From Channa striata (lineage: Eukaryota; Chordata; Actinopteri; Anabantiformes; Channidae): DNA of 64,000 bases. The position numbers were made by a program, and so were the translations under genes. The notes beneath the pieces were generated by a model, which searched no databases, was not told the origin of the DNA, and saw only the letters and a list, made by a program, of their open reading frames with translations. Within the stretch, counting starts at the first letter, position 1. Each line of letters opens with the position of its first letter. The stretch spans positions 1,550,001 through 1,614,000 of the forward strand of contig CM065183.1 of NCBI GenBank assembly GCA_033026295.1, written 5' to 3'. Positions 44,568 to 54,085 of the stretch are shown here, piece by piece.

Positions 44568-44830
44568 TGTAGCGCCGGACACCGCGGCAGGGTGTGCTAC
44601 CTCAGGTGGAGGGAGGTCACTCGTGCCCCATACACCGCATGACCCCGAGTGCCTCATGCTGGCAGACAGACAACCAGGTGACACAGTTCTTGTCTCCAAC
44701 CGGAGACAGCCAACTTTATTTCACACATGGACAGGAACAAAACGCAACTACACAGTCCGGTCACCGTGAGGGTCACTCCCACACACAACACCCTCTCTTT
44801 TTGGGGACAATCAAGGTAATCCACCTTTTG
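44568..44830 (-). mobile_element. Possible LTR 3' part, minus strand
   Basis: On the minus strand the block ends in ...CGGTGTCCGGCGCTACA (44568 is the complement of the terminal CA) and contains AATAAAGTTGGCTGTCTCCG (polyadenylation signal at 44715-44720 complement) about 145 bp before the end, a spacing that fits an R-U5 region of an LTR. The 5' boundary is not visible, no primer-binding site follows and no target duplication was found. GC content is clearly higher than the surroundings. It could also be an old 3' UTR. Confidence 0.35.
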
Positions 44831-45852
44831 AGCAGTGTCACTAAAGGAACAGCAACTCGAAGTCTGTTGAATATTTAATTTGCATCGAAAAACAAAATGA
44901 TCCCTCATTGCCTAAATCTGTCATGTCAAGAGAGTGATCAGAGAATTTTCGATTTCCCTGATTTTCATATAAAACCAAGCTCCTGCAAAACAAGAGAAAA
45001 TCTGAATGAAATGTGAGGCACAAAATGTTGACTATCGAAGTCTGATGTGCTGAATGAACAAGTAGAAAAACTTTACCAGTACAAGGAAACTTTACCCCTT
45101 AAACATATTCTGGACTGGCTTTAAAACTTCAGTAGAAATAAAATGTTCTATTATTGGTATTTATTAAAGCCGACCTACAAGGTACTGCTCAGCTGCACAG
45201 ACCTTAATCAAAATACTGTTTGATCTCGCATATTCAGTGGCTATTTATTACATAAATTACTAGGGGGTAGGCGGCTTTTAATAATCTCCCAACAAGCCAA
45301 ATTTTACTACTGATGCTGCTGTATCCCTGAAAATGCCAAAGCTGATGTTTACCAGTTTCCATGTATTTACTTTTTCTCCCCGATGGAAGCTTTAATGGAA
45401 ACCTGGATCAGCCTTGTCCAGGAACACAACAGGATGCTGTAAACTTCAAGGACTGGTGACCTGCACTGGTCCATCAGAAAGAGGCAGTGGTGGTCATCAT
45501 TAACGTTAATGGGAGAAGCTGCCAATGATCTGTTTCATTTTAAAACTGCTTTTTTATGTGTATATCCTATTCAAAAAATCTTGATTTTACTTCTGAAGTG
45601 CTCTAGATAATCTTTAACAGAACAAAGATAACCCCAAGGTTCAAAATCTGTATGTCAGACCATGTTCCTGTGCTCCTGTTATTAATTTTTACTCAGCTGT
45701 GATATTAATTAGAATAGTGCTTGAACATTAAGCATGTCAAAATAGGCCTCTTTCAAATTTCGGGTTCTTTAAGGGACAAAAAGACTTAATTACTACATCA
45801 TTACAACAATCTCAGGTTATTCCACACATGGTTCAATTTTCAAACATGGTTC
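44831..45852. other. No recognised gene
   Basis: AT-rich. Nothing recognised. Confidence 0.5.
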
Positions 45853-47590
45853 AAATTTCAATTCAATTCAACTTCATCTTAGCGCCAATTTACAACGAAG
45901 TCATCTCAAGGCACTTTACATAAAAAAGTCAAGACTATACAAACATTTAAAGAAAACCCAACAAATCCCCCTTGAGCAGATATAGGCAACAATGGAGAGA
46001 AGAAACCTCCAGCAGAACCAGGCTCAGGGTGATCTGGCCATCTGCCTTGACCGTTTGGGCAGGTTAGTAGGACCAGTAGCTGCCAACTGGAAAACACACA
46101 GGTCCAAATCCGGGGACACCTGAAGACAGGGACAGAGAGAGGGAGACAGAGAGGGAGAAAGACGACTAGGGGACAAAGAAGATACAGAGTTAATGTCATA
46201 CAGTGGTGACATATAAATGTGGGGTGAGAGGAGAGAATGAAGAGAAGAAGAAAGTGGTTTAGTGCAGAGTCCCCCAGCAGTCTAAGCCTATAGCAGCATG
46301 ACTATAACCAACTATAAGCTTTATCGAAGAGGAAAGTTTTGAGACTAGTCTTAAAAGTGGAGAGGGTGTCTGCTTCACGAATCTGGACTGGGAGCTGGTT
46401 CCACAGGAGAGGAGCTTGATAGCTAAAGGCTCTGCCTCCCATTCTATTTTTGGAAATTCTGGGAACCACAAGTAGGCCTGCATTTTGGGACCGAGGTGGT
46501 CTATTAGGATGATATGGTACTAGGAGATCTTTTAGATATGATGGGGCTCGACCGTTTAGAGCTTTATATGTAAGAAGAAGGGTTTTAAATTCTATTCTAC
46601 ATTTAATTGGAAGCCAATGGAGAGACGCTAATGGAGGTGAAATATGATCTCTCTTACCAATCCCAGTCAGTAATCTTGTTGCAGCAGTTTGGATTAATTG
46701 GAGGCTTTTTAGAGAGTTACTGGGGCAGCCTGAAAGTAGACAATTACAGTAGTCCAATCTAGAAGTAAGGAATGATGAACCAGTTTTTCAGCATTGCTAT
46801 GAGACAGGATGCTCCTAATTTTGGCAATGTTTCTTAGGTGGAAGAAGGCTGTTCTAGAGATTTGTTTTATGTGTGAGTAAATGACAAATCCTGGTCAAAA
46901 ATGACTCCGAGATCCCTTGCAGTACCACTGGGGGCCAGAGTAATGTCATCTAAAGTAATGATATGATTGGAAAACTTGTTTCTTAGACCTTTAGGTCCAA
47001 ACACAATAACTTCAGTTTTATCTGAGTTTAGAAGAAGGAAATTATACGTCATCCAGTCCTTAATGTCTTTAGACACATTTGATTAATTGATTTTTTCCAT
47101 AGGGTTTCATAGCTAGATATAACTGCGTATTTAGTGTTTTCTAATAATGTTGCCAAGGGGAGACATATATAGAGTAAAGAGTATTGGTCCTAATACAGAG
47201 CGTTGTGGAACTCCATAACTAACTTTTGTGTATGTGAAAGATTCATAATTAACATGAACAAATTGGAATCTATCTGATAGATAATATTTTAACCAGTTTA
47301 GTGCAGTTCCTTTAATTCCAATTACATGTTCTAGTCTCTGTAATAATATTCTGTGATCAATGCTGTCAAATGCAGCCCTAAGATCTACTTACTGATGATT
47401 CTAATGTTGTATTTGTGGGGAGGGTCTGGTGAATTTTGTTTCTAATGGCTGCAATTTTGTTTGTGAAGAAAGTCATGAAGTCATTGCATAACGTTGAGCG
47501 AATACTAGTTTCAACTGAACTATGGCTCTTTGTCAGCCTGGCTGCAGTGCTGAAAAGAAACAGGGGGTTGTTCTTGTTTCTAATTACAGT
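45853..47590 (-). mobile_element. GAATT-tail LINE, longest copy, internally deleted
   Basis: Minus-strand element ending at its 3' terminus in AATTGGCGCTAAGATGAAGT followed by TGAATTGAATTGAAATTTG (complement of 45853-45893). From 3' to 5': a 400-bp UTR shared with 12960-13347 and 33429-33880, the ORF C-terminus, an RT palm, and the linker SSVETSIRSTL-like with FMTFFTNKIAAIRNKIHQTL near 47430-47540. The RT fingers are deleted: the text jumps at about 47388-47395 from the linker to DLRAAFDSIDH. Compared with a full LINE of several kilobases it is 5'-truncated as well. Family placement in the CR1/L2 group is my reading of the motifs. Confidence 0.85.
46302..47400 (-). pseudogene. LINE reverse transcriptase and C-terminus, YADD deleted
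   Basis: Order on the minus strand: DLRAAFDSIDHRILLQRLEH (motif A Asp kept), GTALNWLKYYLSDRFQFVHV, YGVPQRSVLGPILFTLYM (motif B), PLGNIIRKH, a damaged motif C, SKDIKDWMTYNFLLLNSDKT and EVIVFGPKGL (46867-47076), then, after a break, MDYCNCLLSGCPSNSLKSLQ, LIQTAATRLLTGIGKRDHIS, LASLHWLPIKCRIEFKTLLL and FDKAYSWL (46302-46757). In motif C the text goes from TACGCA straight to GTTATATCTAGC (complement of 47115-47129), whereas the copy at 35666-35679 reads TACGCAGATGACACCCAGCT. So the GATGACACC coding for Asp-Asp-Thr is missing. Confidence 0.85.
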
Positions 47591-48711
47591 ACTGAAGGAA
47601 AAAAAAGGAAAAGTGTTTCAGCTGCATTTTGTTTCAGGTGGGCACTTGCCTTTTAGTCAGTCCAGCCGTCTACACTGTAAGTGTAAAAGTGTTTTTCAAG
47701 ATTCATGTCTGTCTTCTTGTTTCTACAGACCACAGTGATTGTGTACTGCGCTCTAAGCACTTCCAACACAGCTGACCTACACTTTGCATGGGCAAACACA
47801 TCCATTAAACAACCTGTTTCAACACAGATGTCAGCCTGTCGCTGTACTTTTGCTAACATGCTGTTCACGCTTCGCCTTCAGTGTAGACACTCTGTGTGCA
47901 AAACTATGTACAAGAAAATGACTCTTTAATGTTAAAGTAAAGAGAGATTTCTACAAGGTAATCTGAATTTATTCGAAATACTGAACTGAAAATAAGTGAT
48001 AACATGAAGATTTACCCCTTTAAAGTAAAATCATCACTGGTGCAGCCAGTTCGTTTTCTAAGTCACACAGTTGGTGAAATGGAGATAATATGAATGTGGT
48101 GACTGTGTTCAAAAGATTATAGTATGAATACATCTGTAACTGGAAGGTCTAGTTAGTGGCGAATCCTGGTCAAAATCTGTAGCATTAGGACAAAATAACA
48201 CTCCAATCAGCTGTTTGAAAGATAGTTGTAAAGCAGAAGTCACCCGATGAATACAAGAACAAATCAGTAAATATCTTATGAACTAAAACCATCACAATAA
48301 AATTCTTAAAGAAATATGGTACAGATATGTTTGCCTATATGTGGAGACCTATTGCTCCACTGAAGGAGTTAGAAGCTTCAGCAGCTGAGATAGAAAAGGC
48401 TGTGAGGACACCAAGTGCCTGGGTTCCTGGGTTCAGCAGCCTCTTATCTGGTGTGCCGGGTGTGAGATGTCCAGAGACAGCACAAAGCGTAGGTCAAATT
48501 GTGCTTATTGACCAAGACTGCAAGGTCGCACCAGAATTTATGGACACTGGTTGATTTCGCATCAGCCAGTGATATGGTGAAATTGTACAGGGTCTTGTAA
48601 GTCACTTCAACAGAGCACTGCAGTGACAATCAGAAGCAGATATTATTTTTTTTATATATGTGTTGCACGTACTCTAAAATGTCAATTTAGCGTTAATTGA
48701 AATGAATAACA
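47591..48711. other. No recognised gene
   Basis: No repeat recognised. Opposing ORFs at 47653-47868 (minus) and 47705-47929 (plus) cover the same DNA. The plus ORF 48327-48554 (75 codons) has no family I recognise. Confidence 0.45.
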
Positions 48712-48868
48712 GCAGCATGGTGGTGGAGTGGTTAGCGCTACTGCCTCACAGCTAGAAAGTCCCCAGTCTTGTCTGTGTATGTCTCTTACTGTTGGCTCTG
48801 AGAGATACTGTCGACCTGACCGGGGGGTCCAGGAGTAACCATTTAGATAGTGAACGGATAGATGGATG
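48712..48868 (+). mobile_element. Fish SINE-like repeat, head and tail, middle deleted
   Basis: The head GCAGCATGGTGGTGGAGTGG and TTAGCGCTACTGCCTCACAG is the family's GGCGGCACGGTGGTGTAGTGGTTAGCNCTGTCGCCTCACAG start, tRNA-like with an A-box-like TGGTTAGCGCTA. The end is AGTGAACGGATAGATGGATG, the GGATGGATGG tail. TATGTCTCTTACTGTTGGCT corresponds to the CTGTGTGTTGGCCC body. About half of the body is lost. Links the two tail-side copies at 18628-18810 and 19601-19758 to one family. Confidence 0.65.
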
Positions 48869-51800
48869 AAATTAATAACTGTTGTGTTTTTTATGAGTTT
48901 CATGAGTCAAAAGCTCTTTAAATGTTCATCAAAAAAGTAGAAGTCTTACTGTAACACCTAATAGTGTATTATTGTTCATTAGCGTTAACAACAATGCTCG
49001 ATGTAAGTCTCGCAGACATCTTCACGACACAACAGTTTGTTTACTCGAGCCCAGGGATGCTGCAACAGTCAATCAGTGGCTGTACAGTATTTTGCAATGC
49101 AGCCACAGTAATCCCTTAGCTCTCAGGGCAGCGAGGAGTTGTCCGTGTCTGCAGAGCTGATCCTGTGATCATCTCTCATCACTCTCCTTATGTGAATAGC
49201 CCGGGCAAGACGAAATTGATGGGGGAGGTTTAATGTAGTCCTGGAGAGTTCTCATCAGCATGATCCCAGACAGGGGAATGAAACCCAATGAGTTGTTTAT
49301 TAAATTTCAGGACTTTCTGACACACACCATCAACACACACTGACAGTGCAGAGGGCTGCAAATCACAACCAGTGGACGTGGAGGGAGATTAAATCATCAC
49401 ACAGCAGCACTTCATGGAAATGTAATTAATACAGTTCTTTTCGTTGACTCCTTGTGCTTTATTTCTTTGTTCTTAGATTTGCTTAACTTTTCATGGTTTT
49501 AGTTTTTATGAAGACATATGAGAGGTGTCAGAGGGATAGTGTGTACATGATTTAAAAATCTATAGGGCTATAGATGAGCCACTTTCTCACTTGTCCATCT
49601 TATACAGTCTAAGAAATATTTTTGGAACTATCAAGTGTGCTAATCCACCTCCACTGTCAGATGGTCAGTTTTTATTTTTTTTGCCCTGGCAAGTTTAATG
49701 AAATTCATGTTCACCAAAATATCCACTTTCTATATGTTGTGAATATATCTTTATACTATGTCCTTATCATACTAGTGCTAGTTTAGCTGCAGAGAACATA
49801 CAGATAGGTGGGTCTTGCTAACAGTTGAGATGTGTTGATTTTGCCACGCTCAGGCCAGTTCAAAAAAAAAATTGTTAGCATCAAATTTAAAGCGACTATT
49901 TACAATTAGTTTTATAAACCACAGAATTCTGATTATACTGTAAGTAGGGTTTTTGCAACAGATTGTTTTGACATAAAATGCACATTTTTCATTTAATCAA
50001 GTCCTGACTTTCTGCAATTTGTAACAAACTAAACGGCTGGAGAATTGCTGTAACTCTGTACAGATCTCACATGATGTGAGCTGCTTGTACCAATCTAATG
50101 GCCTTGCTGACACGTCTATCCACGTGTATCTGGGGCTTTACTTCCTTCATCTCTTCTTGTGAGCCAGAACTTTGCACCTTGTAGATGTCTATGCATACAC
50201 AAGATGCAAACCTGCGTAATGCCAGAGGTGCAGTATTAAATGGAAACCACAACTACCTGCATCTACACATCCAACATTGGTTCGGAGCGAGACTCAGTAA
50301 CCAAACACCTACCATTGTCCACGACCCCCTCCTGGCAGCTCCTTTAGTAAAAGCACCTTTTCATTCATTCCAAAAATACATTTCATCGGAATGTAATTGT
50401 TACTTTTGCTACAAAAGCATTATCACGTTTGCCATTTAGTAGAATAGGAACCTGACTTTTAGGTTGGTCCTTGTCATTGGATCCGTCTATGCTGAAGACA
50501 CGTTGTCGTTGATCAGGGATGAAAACAATAGGTTTGAAGCTTTGTTTATTTAAATGCTCCGCCATTTACAAACTATGAAAGGAAGCGTTTGAACAATGGA
50601 GCTGCCGTTGCTGCTGTTGTCCATGCGTACGTACTGGTAAACGAGTTTCCCTGAGCGCTGAAGATTCTAGCAGCTCTTCCAGAAGCACCTTTGCACTTGG
50701 GGTTAAATGATGTAACTAGTCAACATGTTACTAATCACCACGTTAACAATCTGATGTGTCCACGGACATTTAACATTCCACTAGGGTGTTCATTTTCTTT
50801 GACAAATGATCATTTTGAGAAATGTTTAAACGCATATTGGCATATAAGAAGTTTAGTTGATTGTTATATTTCATATGCCCTGTGCTTGCTTCAAACATTA
50901 GAACGCAGTTTTCCCATTAAAGCGTTTGGCTGCGTTCGGCCCTAAACACGTTGCAGAGTCACCCAGAGGACAGAACCATTAAACAGGAAAGCTGAAACAG
51001 CAGCCTGGGAGTTAATGTGTGGAGAGTATCAGCATGTTTTGGCACTCGCGTCTTGAGAAAAACTGTGGATAAGAGGCTATTGAGTATTAAGGTCTTCTAT
51101 GACCATAACTGAACTATATTTTTATTGTGGTTGGAATCTTTTCACAGCTGCTCTCTGAGGACAGCGATGACTTTAATGATGTAAATTTGAAATGAAGCAT
51201 GGAAATATATAAATTTTTACAGGCTGGAGGCATTGCTGGGGCAGAGAACAGGGCTGAGACGAGGGCAGAGCTGGGTCACTTCACCTGCCTCAAACACTGT
51301 AGGTATCAACTGTGAGATTGGGATCGAGGCAAAATCCATATGTAAGACTTTCAAATTTCAAGTACTTTACGATTTAAATCTGCAATAGAGTGAAGCCCAT
51401 TTCTGCTATAGCCAAAGCACAGATCGATTGGCTACACTCATTTTCTCTGTAGATTCTGGGTAAGCAAAAGTTTGAAGGACCGTTTCTATCGTTTAATAAA
51501 CGAAAAATCTTCTTTATCCCCCAGAGAACCTTGACATGCTTAATGTTACAATGTGAAATGCCCCACTCCTTTCTTAGTTATGTAACAAACAGATTTTTTT
51601 TCAAATACTAAGCAGCTAATTTAAACATAAAACACTCTCAGCACCTGAATGATGATGGATACGTTTTTTTTCAGTGTTTATAGTGTTTAGTGAATACACA
51701 ATGACAATCCATCCACAAATAGTAAAATCAACATTTTGTCTTGAAACAGAAGACTAAACCTAACAGGGAAACTGGAGTGGAGCTGTTGTTTCACTCCCAC

Positions 51801-52389
51801 AAAAGCAGTGTAACTCTTTTCCACCAATACAAACCTGATGGCAGTGCTGAACTGGAACTAGAAATTGTATAAAACTGGTTCAACTGGCAAAAAAAGAATC
51901 ACTTTGCTTTTCCATCAGCAAGAAAACCACATCATTATTTCACTGCGTGCATCACAGCTTCCACATCAGTGCTTATGCAGAGCACAACAGGAAACACATT
52001 ACTACAGTGTGTCTTTACAAACGTTGCCCCTGGCTTTGTGAGTCTACATTTGTATTCAAAGACCACTGGTAAAACACATTTGTGCAGCCCATTGTGATCA
52101 TTATGCATAATAATTATGTTTGATATGAACTGTAATTAATGCTACCACATTAAACTTATGATAATAATGTTGAACCTTAATTAGCTTGGCATTAAGCTAC
52201 ATTGTCTAACTAGTATTTACTCTCTTGGTATCATTCACATTGCTGTTGTACAGCCAACGACAAATGCGGGTCCTGGTTCAAGACCAGCAAAGAGTTGGCT
52301 TTCCTGGCCCAGAAGTTCTTAAATAGGTGCAGATACTTAAGAGGCTCCACTCCCAGTAAGTACAGCGAACTTACTGTAAATGTTTTCTA
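48869..52389. other. No recognised gene
   Basis: Largely unrecognised AT-rich DNA. A more GC-rich part at 50570-50960 includes GGCTGCGTTCGGCCCTAAAC, of unknown nature. ORFs at 50185-50439 and 50691-50945 have no motif. Segment 49000-49440 has balanced composition but no known feature. Confidence 0.45.
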
Positions 52390-52612
52390 TATCTAAAGCC
52401 AGTTGTCTATGGATCACAGGGTCAGTGGTTCGATCCCCAGTCCCTGCTTGCTGCATGTCATATTGTCCTTGGGCAACACGCTGAATCCCTACTTGCTCCC
52501 GGTGGGTCAGATGAGCACCCTGCACGGCAGCCATTGCTACCGTGTATGTGTGTACCAAATTACTCTGTAAGTCGCTTTGGATAAAAGCGTCTGCCAAATG
52601 ACTAAAGTTAAA
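52390..52612 (+). mobile_element. tRNA-derived SINE with L2-type tail
   Basis: GTCAGTGGTTCGATCCCCAG (52420-52440) holds an intact polymerase III B box GGTTCGATCCC. The body has CATATTGTCCTTGGGCAACA and CTGAATCCCTACTTGCTCCC. The 3' end is AAGTCGCTTTGGATAAAAGC followed by GTCTGCCAAATGACTAAAGT, which is the L2 LINE terminus seen at 26180-26225. The A-box half is decayed. Sharing the LINE 3' end is how such SINEs borrow LINE reverse transcriptase. The tail here is better preserved than in either L2 copy in the window. Confidence 0.85.
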
Positions 52613-53949
52613 GTGGAGCCTCTTACATTACAAAACACTTACCTACAAAAACAACAGTAGTTTGTTGGTATTTTAATTATTCTTACCTTTTTACCCTCTT
52701 GATACCCAAAGTTTAGTTATTGTAATGCAGAAACAACAAATATGTATCTATAGGTATTGTGGAGTTTAAGTTCACTGTACCGGGTAAGTAAGGCGGTAAT
52801 TACCGAAAGGAATATCAGGGGTGGATTAAAAATGTTTTATTCTGGCAAAGGAGTTGAAAGAAGCCTCCCTGGCACAATGCAAAATTCTCTTGCAGACCTC
52901 CTCAGGCCTTGCACGCAGAGAGTGGTGAGATCAGTCTACCCCAGCTTGCTCCTCTCATGTAAGGTAGATAGATTTGAATCACAAAGCTAATATTTAAGAT
53001 ACTCCTAGGGCATGATGACAGTTTATAAGTAATTCATGTTACTTGACAACACTCACTCAAATTCTGCTATGTTAGGTATTTCCTGTCTTTAAAATCTAAT
53101 TGCTCACTGAAGATATTTTTAATTTTTTTCCTTCTGATGTAATTTCTGTGCAAAGGTCAGAAGCCAGTAAATAAATTATTCTTATTTCGCTCACTGCCTT
53201 TTGTGGAGGCAGTGATTCGAAACAGTCCTAGCTCAGAGAATTAGGAATTAACACTCACATTACACAAAAAGTTTGATCCAGGGGAACATTGTGGTCCAAT
53301 AATAAGTGAGGCTCCCCCCACAAGTACACAATCACTCTATGTATGCGCATAAACATAGGAAAATATAATTGTATCTAAAAATAGGCATTTGTTAGCACTG
53401 TGACACGATCACACAAAGCCGATGTAAACAGCACAGGAGTGTATTGGTTGTGTAACATGTGTAACAAAAATGCTGCAACTTATTTTCTGAATAGCTTTGG
53501 GGAATCAGGGTCAGTTGAGGGTGATGTGTCTGAAGACGTGATGTGTTGTGTGTGCCTTTGGTGGAGTGGAAGACATTACAGGTTCAAAAGTGCAGATACC
53601 ACCTGTGAATAAACAATGCTGCTAGTTTAAATTTGGTCACAACTTTAGGGAGGTGAAAAAGAAGAAGAAACATATCTCACATATAGATGAACACACACAC
53701 ATTTAAGAAAAAACATCAAACATGGCCCGGACGGAAGAATCCTGCATTCTGTTGTTACAGTGAGATGACCATTTGGGCTGCCTTAAAAAATACCATCATC
53801 AATAGGAAGTCCACTGATTCCTTACCACCTAATGTCTGGTTTGTGTATTTATTGCGACAAAAACACCTCCATTGTATGACCCAGCACAACGGCAGATTTT
53901 CACAGTAATGTTCTTAGCATTTTCATATTTCATATTTTATTCCGTGCAT
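52613..53949. other. No recognised gene
   Basis: No gene or repeat recognised. ORFs 52757-52990, 53400-53612 and 53687-53908 have no motif. Confidence 0.45.
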
Positions 53950-54085
53950 ATTTTTAGAGGTAACTTATAACCTGTATCCTGCACTTGCTGGTTATTTCAC
54001 TTCTGGTTAGGCATAAACTGTGTTTCGTTGCCTTGTACTTGTGTAATGACAGTAAATTTAAATCTAATCTAATCTAAATCTAAAT
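53950..54085 (+). mobile_element. Rex1-like LINE 3' tail
   Basis: TTTTTAGAGGTAACTTATAA and CCTGCACTTGCTGGTTATTT, then GTTTCGTTGCCTTGTACTTG and TGTAATGACAGTAAATTTAA followed by AATCTAATCTAATCTAAATC. Each step has a counterpart in the minus-strand 3' end of the element at 39396-42545. Only about 136 bp of 3' UTR is present, a very short 5'-truncated insertion with TCTAA units at its end. Confidence 0.8.

Noticed and set aside
52420..52440. tRNA gene candidate from the B box
   Set aside because: No cloverleaf can be built on the 5' side and an L2-type tail follows, so it is a SINE.
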